Assembly (NCBI GenBank): GCA_032123035.1
Contig: JAQBFV010000306.1
Coordinates: 1 to 7,519, forward strand
Source of the DNA: SG8-41 sp032123035
GTDB taxonomy: Bacteria > Pseudomonadota > Gammaproteobacteria > Burkholderiales > SG8-41
Reading direction: 5' to 3'
DNA: 7,519 nt
Shown here piece after piece: positions 1-5,759 of the stretch. The position numbers and the translations under genes are program-made. Every line of letters starts with the position of its first letter. The first letter of the stretch is position 1. The notes under the pieces are model-generated. The model had not been told where the DNA came from. It saw only the letters and a program-made list of their open reading frames with translations, and made no database searches.

Positions 1-564
1 GACGTCGACGGCGACGGCGTGCCCTACCGCACTTACCCCGGGACCCACCCCGCGCGTGGCGGCTATTTCACCCGCGGCACGACCAAGGACCGCTACGCCC
101 GCTACAGCGAAACCGGACCGGACTATATCGACAACATGCAGCGCTTGGCGCGCAAGTTCGAGACGGCCAAGACGCTGCTCCCCAAACCGCTGCTCACGCC
201 GGCAGCCAAGCCGGCCCGTTTCGGCGCCATCTACTACGGCTCCACGAGCCCGGCCATGCAGGAAGCGCTCGACGTGCTGTCCGAGCGCGGCACTCACGTT
301 AATGCGCTTCGGGTGCGCAGCTTCCCGTTTCCGGACGAGATCGCGGATTTCGTGGCATCGCATCCGTGGATCTTCGTCATCGAACAGAATCGTGACGCGC
401 AGCTGAAGACGCTGCTCATCAACGAAGCCAAGGTGAACCCCGCGCATCTCATCTCGATACTGCACTACGACGGCACGCCGATCACCGCGCGCTTCATCGC
501 AGACCAGATCTCGCAGCATGCAGGGGCCCGCACCGTGGTCCCGATCAGGAAGGCCGTGTCATGA
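1..564 (+). CDS. korA: 2-oxoacid:ferredoxin oxidoreductase, alpha subunit (C-terminal part)
   Basis: This is the 3' end of the gene; the reading frame is open from base 1, so the true start lies upstream of the window. The 187 visible residues match the C-terminal part of the KorA-type subunit. A DVDGDGVPYRT-PGTHP segment is followed by a Y-F-TRGT stretch, which is typical of this family. Near the end is the transketolase C-terminal-like domain (SFPFPDEI, then WIFVIEQNRDAQL, then ISILHYDGTPIT). In the family this subunit works with the beta subunit to decarboxylate a 2-oxoacid, probably 2-oxoglutarate, to an acyl-CoA while reducing ferredoxin in the cytoplasm. The stop codon (562-564) overlaps the korB start codon (561-563) as ATGA, so the two subunits are translationally coupled. 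Which 2-oxoacid is used cannot be read from this fragment. Confidence 0.9.
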   Translation, partial: DVDGDGVPYRTYPGTHPARGGYFTRGTTKDRYARYSETGPDYIDNMQRLARKFETAKTLLPKPLLTPAAKPARFGAIYYGSTSPAMQEALDVLSERGTHVNALRVRSFPFPDEIADFVASHPWIFVIEQNRDAQLKTLLINEAKVNPAHLISILHYDGTPITARFIADQISQHAGARTVVPIRKAVS

Positions 565-1616
565 CCTACCTTGCCAAGCCCAAGCTGCATCACCCGACGC
601 TCGCCAAGAACCAGATCGGCTACACCCGCCGCGACTACGAAGGCGCGATCTCGACGCTGTGCGCGGGTTGCGGGCACGACTCCATCAGTGCAGCGATCGT
701 GCAGGCGTGCTGGGAACTCGATATCGAACCTCACCGTGTAGCGAAGCTCTCCGGCATCGGCTGCTCGTCCAAGACTCCGACCTACTTCCTGGGCAATTCG
801 CACGGCTTCAACAGCGTGCACGGACGGATGCCTTCAGTGGTGACCGGCGCCAATCTGGCCAACCGCGAGCTGATCTACCTGGGTGTCTCGGGCGACGGTG
901 ACTCGGCTTCCATCGGACTCGGCCAGTTCGCGCACTGCATGAGGCGCGGCGTCAACATGGTCTATATCGTCGAAAACAACGGGGTCTACGGCCTGACCAA
1001 GGGCCAGTTCTCCGCGACCGCCGACAAGGGCTCCAAGTCGAAGCGCGGCGTGACCAACACCGACGAGCCAGTCGACATGATTGGGCTTGCGCTCATGATG
1101 GGCGCGACGTTTGTCGGCCGCAGCTTCTCCGGCGACAAGCAACAGCTCGTGCCCCTGATCACGGCGGCGATCGAGCACCGGGGCGCCGCCTTCATTGACG
1201 TCGTCTCGCCCTGCGTCGCTTTTAACAACCATCCCGGCTCGACCAAGAGCTACGATTACGTGCGCCAGCACAACGAGGCGGTGAACCGTCTCGATTTCAT
1301 TGAGAGGCGGGAGGAGATCACGGCGGATTACGCGCCGGGTGAAGTCGTCGAGGTAACGCAACACGACGGCTCGGTGCTGCGCCTGAGAAAGCTCGCGCGG
1401 GAGTACGATCCGACCGACCGCGTCAAGGTGATGAACTATCTCCAGGAGCGCGCGGCTGAGGGCGAAGTGGTGACTGGATTGCTTTACATCAAGCCGGACT
1501 CAGCCGATCTCCACCAGTATCTCAACACCGTGGACACCCCGCTCAATCAGCTCGCCGAGCGCGAGCTCTGCCCCGGCAGCGTGATGCTCGAGCGGATCAA
1601 CGCCGCATTGCGGTGA
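561..1616 (+). CDS. korB: 2-oxoacid:ferredoxin oxidoreductase, beta subunit
   Basis: This is a complete 351-residue protein, the usual length for KorB. It binds thiamine diphosphate and one [4Fe-4S] cluster. The four cluster cysteines expected in this family are all visible: C34 and C37 (LCAGCGHD), C68 (GIGCSS) and C218 (SPCV). The thiamine diphosphate/Mg motif starts at GDGDSASIG (residues 111-119) and continues to the ENNGVYGLTKGQ block (about 138-149). Together with KorA it would catalyse ferredoxin-dependent oxidative decarboxylation of 2-oxoglutarate to succinyl-CoA, or the reverse reaction. The start is set by a strong AGGAAGG ribosome binding site (547-553), seven bases before the ATG, and by the 4-base overlap with korA. 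No third subunit or ferredoxin gene follows; the next gene is convergent. Family assignment is firm, substrate assignment is by family only. Confidence 0.94.
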   Translation: MTYLAKPKLHHPTLAKNQIGYTRRDYEGAISTLCAGCGHDSISAAIVQACWELDIEPHRVAKLSGIGCSSKTPTYFLGNSHGFNSVHGRMPSVVTGANLANRELIYLGVSGDGDSASIGLGQFAHCMRRGVNMVYIVENNGVYGLTKGQFSATADKGSKSKRGVTNTDEPVDMIGLALMMGATFVGRSFSGDKQQLVPLITAAIEHRGAAFIDVVSPCVAFNNHPGSTKSYDYVRQHNEAVNRLDFIERREEITADYAPGEVVEVTQHDGSVLRLRKLAREYDPTDRVKVMNYLQERAAEGEVVTGLLYIKPDSADLHQYLNTVDTPLNQLAERELCPGSVMLERINAALR

Positions 1617-1655
1617 CGTGCGGGCAAGCCCCATTGCGTCACCGCAATAAGGGGC
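1607..1655. terminator. Overlapping hairpins between convergent genes (candidate bidirectional terminator)
   Basis: Two alternative stems can be seen. Stem A is a perfect 12-bp inverted repeat, ATTGCGGTGACG (1607-1618) against CGTCACCGCAAT (1637-1648), and it includes the korB stop codon. Stem B pairs GCCCCATTGCG (1628-1638) with CGCAAT (1643-1648) plus GGGGC (1651-1655), with a 2-base bulge and a 4-base loop. They share bases 1637-1638 and 1643-1648, so they exclude each other. The position between the 3' ends of korB and the minus-strand gene fits a shared terminator. There is no T-tract on either strand, so intrinsic termination is uncertain; an mRNA 3'-end stabilising structure is the alternative. 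Confidence 0.45.
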
Positions 1656-1705
1656 AAGCGATCATCTGAAGTATTGTGGCCGTGGCCTCGGCTGACGGCC
1701 GAACG

Positions 1706-2053
1706 CTATTTGAGCTTGATCGCCAGCCCGGAGCAGAAATAGCCTTCGGGCGAAAACCACGCGCCCTCGTCGCGGAAACAGGAGAGGTCGGTAACGGCGT
1801 TGGCGCCAAGCTTCGCGGCCTCGCGGGTCAGCATCGCGATCGCGGCGTCCGAGGTGTCGTGAGTCGTCGTCCAGAACGCCGAGCTCCAAGTGCCGGCCCA
1901 GAGGCGCTGCACTACCGTGTAGCTGAGCAGCGTGAGCTCCCCCGGTTCGATCACACGCACCGGCGCCGGCGTACCCGCGGCAGGAACCGCGCCCGCGGCG
2001 AACGTCAGGACACAAAAGAACGAGATGCGAACGGCTTTGGCTAGGCGGGTCAT
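1706..2053 (-). CDS. Small secreted/periplasmic protein, RcsF/DUF4156-like C-terminus
   Basis: This is a 115-residue protein. The frame is open further upstream (to 2173), but the start at 2053 is preferred. It has a GAGGA ribosome binding site just upstream (GAGGAAAAGATG) and begins exactly at a classic Sec signal peptide: MTRLAKAVR, then a hydrophobic run, then VPAAG near residues 23-27. There is no lipobox cysteine, so it is probably cleaved by signal peptidase I and released to the periplasm. Residues 67-112 (AAIAMLTREAAKLGANAV, then C92 and C107 in a short loop, then SGLAIKL) resemble the C-terminal fold of RcsF and DUF4156-type envelope proteins, where an Ala-rich helix and LGANAV precede a cysteine-bearing strand. 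The two cysteines could form a disulfide. The function is unknown. It is convergent with korB and divergent from the ATPase gene. Confidence 0.72.
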   Translation of the reverse strand: MTRLAKAVRISFFCVLTFAAGAVPAAGTPAPVRVIEPGELTLLSYTVVQRLWAGTWSSAFWTTTHDTSDAAIAMLTREAAKLGANAVTDLSCFRDEGAWFSPEGYFCSGLAIKLK

Positions 2054-2087
2054 CTTTTCCTCGCGGCAAATGCCAATTGATGGCGCG

Positions 2088-2093
2088 ATTATA
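2088..2093 (-). promoter_or_regulatory. Candidate sigma-70 -10 box for the small secreted protein gene
   Basis: On the minus strand a perfect TATAAT lies at 2093-2088, 34 bases before the ATG at 2053. It predicts a leader of about 28 bases carrying the GAGGA site. No good -35 box is seen at 16-18 bp spacing, so activity might need an activator. Confidence 0.4.
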
Positions 2094-2156
2094 GCCTGCC
2101 GCCCCGCCAAACGGGCCCCCGCTCCGTCGGTTACGTTATGCGAATCAAGTCTCAAT

Positions 2157-2187
2157 TTCACTAGGTAACTCACTGATAGAATATACT
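2157..2187 (+). promoter_or_regulatory. Candidate sigma-70 promoter for the PilB/GspE-like gene
   Basis: A TATACT -10 box (2182-2187, 5 of 6 to consensus) lies 20 bases before the ATG at 2207. The nearest -35-like hexamer, TTCACT (2157-2162, 4 of 6), has a long 19-bp spacer. The region is noticeably A/T-richer than its surroundings. The predicted leader is only about 13 bases and contains no clear Shine-Dalgarno. Confidence 0.4.
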
Positions 2188-2206
2188 GTTTCCTTTACAG
2201 TCTGCG

Positions 2207-4039
2207 ATGGCTCAGGATCGATTCGCCATGCCCACCATTAAAGCCGTGCAGCCGCAACCCACGGAGCGTCGTCTCGAGCTCGCGCACGTGCTTGCGGATC
2301 TCGCGGCCGACGGGTTAGTGCCCAAGGACGTCGCCGACAAGCTTGCCAAGGACCGGCGGTTCGCGCGCACCGCCGTGCACCCGCTGATCGTCATTTCTGA
2401 CCAGAAATGGAAGGATCCGCGCCACCCCACCAAGCTGCTCAACGTCGAGACGCTGACCCAGTGGCTCGCAGACAAGAGCGGCCTGCCCTACCTGCACATC
2501 GATCCGTTCAAGATCGATTTCGCGGCCGTCACGAAAGTGATGTCGAGCGCCTACGCCGAGCGCTACAAGATCCTCCCCATCAGTGTGACCACGCGCGAGG
2601 CGACGATCGCAACGTGCGAGCCGCACATGCGCGAATGGGAGGAATCGCTGAAACAGGTGCTGCGGCTCGAGATCAAGCGCGTCATCGCGAATCCCCACGA
2701 TATCCAGAGCTACATCGTCGAGTTCTACAATCTCGCGCGCTCCGTGAAGGGCGCGACGAAACAGGACAAGGGCGCACTCAGCGACGTTACCAACTTCGAG
2801 CAGCTCGTTCAGCTGAGCCGCAGCGGCAAGCTCGACGCCAACGACCAGCACATCGTCCATATCTGCGACTGGCTCTTTAATTTCGCCTTCGAGCAGCGCG
2901 CCAGCGATATCCACCTCGAGCCGCGGCGCGACTCGGGCAACGTGCGCTTCCGGATCGACGGCCATCTGCACCAGGTCTACCAGATCCCTACGCCCGTGAT
3001 GGGGGCCATGACGAGCCGCATCAAGGTGCTTGGACGGATGGACGTTGTCGAAAAAAGGCGCCCGCAGGACGGCCGGTTGAAAACCGTGACGCCAGACAAT
3101 GAGGAAGTCGAACTGCGGCTGTCAACGATGCCCACCGCATTCGGCGAAAAGCTCGTGATGCGGATATTCAACCCCGAAAACCTGGTCAAGGATTATAGGG
3201 AGCTGGGTTTCTCCGAAGAGGACGAAGGCAAGTGGAACCAGATGGTGCAACAGCCCCACGGCATCATCCTGGTCACGGGCCCGACCGGCTCGGGCAAAAC
3301 CACCACGCTCTACTCCACTCTCAAGCAGCTCGCGCGGCCGGAAGTGAACGTGTGCACGGTGGAGGATCCGATCGAAATGGTCGAGCCTACGTTCAATCAG
3401 ATGCAGGTGCACTCCGCCATCGGCGTTAATTTTGCGGGCGGAATCCGCACGCTCATGCGCCAGGATCCCGACATCATCATGATCGGCGAGATCCGCGACC
3501 TGGAGACTGCCGAAATGGCGATTCAGGCGGCACTGACCGGCCACCTCGTGCTCTCCACGCTTCATACCAATGACGCGCCGTCGGCCATCACGCGCCTGCT
3601 CGACATTGGTGTCCCTTCGTACCTTTTGCAGTCGACGATCCTGGGCGTGTTAGCGCAGCGGCTGCTGCGTACGCTCTGCCCCCACTGCAAGCAGCCGCAT
3701 ACTCTGGAAGACGCTGCCTGGGAGCATCTCGTCTCGCCCTGGAAGGCAGCCAAGCCCAAGGACTCGACCTACAGCGCCGAGGGCTGCCTCGAATGCCGGA
3801 TGACCGGCTACCGGGGGCGCGTGGGCATCTACGAGACGATGGTGATGACAGGCGAGCTGAAGAGAGCCGTCACACCGCAGACCGACCTCACGGTGCTGCA
3901 GGAGACGGCCTACAAGGAAGGCATGAAGCCGTTGCGCCTGAGCGGCGCGTTAAAGGTCGCTGCCGGCCTGACCAACATGGAGGAAGTCCTGAAGGTTGCG
4001 CCGCCTCCGAGCGGCGATCGGCGCCAGCCTGTCCGGTAA
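2207..4039 (+). CDS. PilB/GspE/PulE-family secretion or type IV pilus assembly ATPase
   Basis: This 610-residue protein has the full architecture of a type II secretion/type IV pilus assembly ATPase. The N-terminal region (about 20-175) resembles the T2SSE/MshE N domain (WLADKSGLPYLHIDP, then RYKILPIS). The core has the SDIHLEP segment (233-239), Walker A GPTGSGKT (358-365), Asp box VEDPIE (385-390), Walker B DIIMIGEIRD with E428 (422-431) and His box LSTLHTNDA (449-457). A four-cysteine zinc site is C491/C494 and C527/C530, the last typical of PilB/GspE rather than the retraction ATPase PilT. Such hexamers power pilin or pseudopilin assembly from the cytoplasmic face of the inner membrane. 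No pilin, secretin or platform gene is in the window, so PilB versus GspE cannot be decided. Neither the ATG at 2207 nor the alternative at 2228 has a strong Shine-Dalgarno; AGGA at 2214-2217 would favour 2228, shortening the protein by seven residues. Confidence 0.93.
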   Translation: MAQDRFAMPTIKAVQPQPTERRLELAHVLADLAADGLVPKDVADKLAKDRRFARTAVHPLIVISDQKWKDPRHPTKLLNVETLTQWLADKSGLPYLHIDPFKIDFAAVTKVMSSAYAERYKILPISVTTREATIATCEPHMREWEESLKQVLRLEIKRVIANPHDIQSYIVEFYNLARSVKGATKQDKGALSDVTNFEQLVQLSRSGKLDANDQHIVHICDWLFNFAFEQRASDIHLEPRRDSGNVRFRIDGHLHQVYQIPTPVMGAMTSRIKVLGRMDVVEKRRPQDGRLKTVTPDNEEVELRLSTMPTAFGEKLVMRIFNPENLVKDYRELGFSEEDEGKWNQMVQQPHGIILVTGPTGSGKTTTLYSTLKQLARPEVNVCTVEDPIEMVEPTFNQMQVHSAIGVNFAGGIRTLMRQDPDIIMIGEIRDLETAEMAIQAALTGHLVLSTLHTNDAPSAITRLLDIGVPSYLLQSTILGVLAQRLLRTLCPHCKQPHTLEDAAWEHLVSPWKAAKPKDSTYSAEGCLECRMTGYRGRVGIYETMVMTGELKRAVTPQTDLTVLQETAYKEGMKPLRLSGALKVAAGLTNMEEVLKVAPPPSGDRRQPVR

Positions 4040-4046
4040 CAGAAGC

Positions 4047-4113
4047 GTGACCGGTGACCAGTCCCCGCTGATGCACGGCCGTTACAGGTGACCTGCAACG
4101 GGTCACCGGTCAC
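4047..4113. repeat. Nested inverted repeat made of GTGACCG-type heptamers
   Basis: An outer perfect 13-bp inverted repeat, GTGACCGGTGACC (4047-4059) against GGTCACCGGTCAC (4101-4113), encloses a second one. The inner arms are 4079-4089 and 4091-4101, centred on G4090 (core CAGGTGACCTG), with one mismatched pair (4084/4096). The unit is the degenerate heptamer GTGACCG, also found around the next gene. The element sits 7 bases after the ATPase stop codon. It could fold as a cruciform or mRNA 3' hairpin. No T-tract follows. Confidence 0.7.
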
Positions 4114-4133
4114 TGAAGTTAGCAAGAATCGGG

Positions 4134-4162
4134 TTGGCAGCGCGGCGCCCCCGCCTTATCCT
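4134..4162 (+). promoter_or_regulatory. Candidate sigma-70 promoter giving a near-leaderless transcript
   Basis: TTGGCA (4134-4139, 5 of 6 to the -35 consensus) is separated by exactly 17 bp from TATCCT (4157-4162, 4 of 6 to the -10 consensus). Transcription would start around 4169, one or two bases before the ATG at 4171. That would explain why no Shine-Dalgarno is visible. No Ada-box-like pair is recognised. Confidence 0.45.
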
Positions 4163-4170
4163 CCGCCCGT

Positions 4171-5064
4171 ATGGAGTCAATCAGTAGCGAAGCAACGGAA
4201 TCAGCAGCCGGCGCGTCATGTGCGTTGGACTACCAGCGTGTTGAACGCGCGATCGCCTACCTTCACCGCCACGCCGCCACGCAGCCGGATCTTGCCGCGG
4301 TGGCGCGTCACATCCATCTCTCGGAATTCCATTTCCAGCGCCTCTTCCTGCGCTGGGCGGGCGTAAGCCCCAAGCGCTTCCTGCAGCATCTCACGATTGA
4401 GCGTGCGAAGGCGCGGATTGCGCGTTCCGGAAGCCTGTTGGAAGCGAGTGCAAGCGCGGGACTTTCAGGTCCGGGGCGGCTGCACGACCTCTTTGTTACC
4501 CTGGAGGCCATGTCTCCGGGCGAATACAAATCGGGTGGTGCCGGACTTGAAATTACCTTTGGAGTTCACGAATCGCCGTTTGGACTTGCGCTCATTGCCT
4601 CCACGGCACGCGGAATCTGCGCGTTGCGTTTTATCGAGCGGGCGAACGCGCGGGCAGCGGAGGATCTTCTCAGGGGAGAATGGGCGAAGGCGCGCATGAA
4701 GCTCGACCGGGCCCGGGTCCGCGAGCTCGGAGCGCGGATATTCGATCCAATATCGGGTTCGGCGGACAAACCACTCGCGCTCCTCGTCAGGGGCACGAAT
4801 TTCCAATTGCAGGTGTGGCGCGCCCTGTTGCAGATGCCGCTCGGCGCGCTGGCCACGTACGGCGAGATCGCGGGGCGGATCGGGCGCCCCGCGGCCGCCC
4901 GCGCTGTCGGCGCGGCTGTCGGCGCCAATCCCATTGCCTTTTTGATTCCGTGTCATCGCGTGATCCGCGAATCGGGTCACCTTGGCGGCTACCGCTGGAG
5001 CGAGACACGAAAGGCCGCTATCCTCGGCTGGGAAGCCGCCCGCGCTGGCGCTCTCGCCCCGTGA
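4171..5064 (+). CDS. Ada-type fusion: AraC helix-turn-helix plus methylated-DNA-[protein]-cysteine S-methyltransferase
   Basis: This 297-residue protein lines up with E. coli Ada (354 residues) minus its first domain. Residues about 20-120 form an AraC-type double helix-turn-helix (LAAVARHIHLSEFHFQRLF near 41-59; second helix pair near 88-118, ending MSPGEYK). Residues about 127-195 match the ribonuclease-H-like N-domain of the methyltransferase, and about 205-288 the catalytic domain. The active site is PCHRV (260-264) with acceptor C261, preceded by the Asn hinge (N253) and the arginine finger (R244 in ARAVG), followed by GGYRW. It would transfer the alkyl group of O6-alkylguanine in DNA irreversibly to C261. 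The methylphosphotriester-sensing zinc domain of Ada (N-terminal Cys ligands) is absent, so any regulatory role must be triggered differently. The start has no Shine-Dalgarno; a promoter placed to give a leaderless mRNA is described separately. The stop codon lies inside the first heptamer of the next repeat. Confidence 0.92.
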   Translation: MESISSEATESAAGASCALDYQRVERAIAYLHRHAATQPDLAAVARHIHLSEFHFQRLFLRWAGVSPKRFLQHLTIERAKARIARSGSLLEASASAGLSGPGRLHDLFVTLEAMSPGEYKSGGAGLEITFGVHESPFGLALIASTARGICALRFIERANARAAEDLLRGEWAKARMKLDRARVRELGARIFDPISGSADKPLALLVRGTNFQLQVWRALLQMPLGALATYGEIAGRIGRPAAARAVGAAVGANPIAFLIPCHRVIRESGHLGGYRWSETRKAAILGWEAARAGALAP

Positions 5065-5160
5065 CCGGTAAGCGGTGAGCGGTAAAATGCCAAATTCCTA
5101 GACGGCAAGGCTAACGTGCGTTAGGTATTCTCCGTTTACCGTTTACCGTTTACCGTTCAC
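5061..5160. repeat. Long inverted repeat of tandem heptamers spanning the gap between two genes
   Basis: The left arm (5061-5086) is a run of heptamers: GTGACCG, GTAAGCG, GTGAGCG, then GTAAA. The right arm (5135-5160) is the inverted form: TTTACCG, TTTACCG, TTTACCG, then TTCAC. The 26-bp arms match at 22 positions by eye. Three of the four differences would be G-U pairs in an RNA stem. The 48-base loop contains a second perfect hairpin, CTAACG-TG-CGTTAG (5111-5124). The left arm contains the Ada-like gene's TGA (5062-5064), and the right arm ends one base before the next ATG (5162). A gene-sized gap is thus almost entirely repeat. No transposase is nearby. Confidence 0.8.
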
Positions 5161-5161
5161 A

Positions 5162-5590
5162 ATGAAAGATACTCTCCAGCCCGGTCTTACTTACCAATTC
5201 AAGTTCAAGGTGCCCTCCACCAAGACAGTGCCGCACCTCTACCCCGAGTCGGAGATGTTCCAGCAGATGCCAGAGGTGCTGGCGACGGGCTACATGGTGG
5301 GCCTCATGGAGTGGGCCTGCCTCGAAGCGCTGCGCCCGCATCTCGATTGGCCCGGCGAGCAATCGCTGGGTACCCACGTCAACTTCTCTCACCTGGCAGC
5401 GACGCCGCCTGGCCTGACCGTAACGGTTGACGTGAGGCTCGACCGGGTAGAAGGCCGCAAGCTCGCGTTCTCTCTCTCGGCGCACGATGGCGTGGATAAG
5501 ATTGCCGAGGGCACCCACGAGCGCTTCGTCATTGACGCGGCAAGATTTAACGCCAAGCTCTCCGAAAAATCCCGCGCCGCAGGCGCGTGA
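5162..5590 (+). CDS. Hot-dog fold thioesterase, fluoroacetyl-CoA thioesterase (FlK)-like
   Basis: The 142-residue protein closely follows, as I recall it, FlK of Streptomyces cattleya: MKD start, KTVPHLYPES (21-30), PEVLATGYMVGLMEWAC (37-53), AATPPGLTVTV (79-89), SAHDGVD-I-EGTHER (106-121) and FNAK (129-132). The FlK catalytic set T42/E50/H76 corresponds to T42, E50 and H77 here (one residue is inserted before the histidine). The family hydrolyses small acyl-CoA thioesters in the cytoplasm. Of the two FlK lid phenylalanines (F33, F36), the first is kept and the second is M36, so the defluorination-related specificity need not be shared. No fluorometabolite genes are nearby; a housekeeping acyl-CoA thioesterase is more likely. 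The start is fixed by the conserved N-terminus. It lacks a Shine-Dalgarno and abuts the heptamer repeat. Confidence 0.9.
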   Translation: MKDTLQPGLTYQFKFKVPSTKTVPHLYPESEMFQQMPEVLATGYMVGLMEWACLEALRPHLDWPGEQSLGTHVNFSHLAATPPGLTVTVDVRLDRVEGRKLAFSLSAHDGVDKIAEGTHERFVIDAARFNAKLSEKSRAAGA

Positions 5591-5615
5591 CCGTCAGAAG
5601 CCACCTCAAAAACTC

Positions 5616-5716
5616 AGCCACGGAACCACACTGAAGCACACGGAAATTATCGGTTGGCTAACGTGCGCTTCCCGGTTCGGGTCTTTGTCCGTGTAATTCT
5701 GTGCGATTCCGTGGCT
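5616..5716. repeat. 30-bp imperfect inverted repeat of CACACGGAA-type units
   Basis: The left arm 5616-5645 (begins AGCCACGGAA, ends GCACACGGAA) and the right arm 5687-5716 (ends ATTCCGTGGCT) are inverted copies matching at 24 of 30 positions by eye, with a 41-base loop. Each arm is about three degenerate 8-10-base units around CACGGAA. It lies between the convergent ends of the FlK-like and GNAT genes. The loop holds GGCTAACGTGCG (5656-5667), identical to part of the loop of the upstream heptamer element (5109-5120). A T6 run follows at 5740-5745 but not directly after the stem. The rest of the gap up to 5759 shows nothing recognisable. Confidence 0.72.
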
Positions 5717-5759
5717 AATCATTCTCTCGTTTCATGGGTTTTTTGAAAGCACGCCCGTT

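Noticed and set aside
834..1364. Minus-strand 176-codon frame inside korB, and similar long antisense frames inside the ATPase gene (2315-2971, 3122-3565)
   Set aside because: They are shadows produced by GC-rich codon bias of strongly recognised genes on the other strand.
4047..5716. CRISPR array or insertion-sequence ends formed by the intergenic repeats
   Set aside because: There are no regularly spaced identical repeats with unique spacers, no transposase and no target-site duplication visible.
5717..5759. T6 run at 5740-5745 as an intrinsic terminator for the FlK-like gene
   Set aside because: There is no GC-rich stem directly before the T run; the nearest long stem ends 23 bases upstream.
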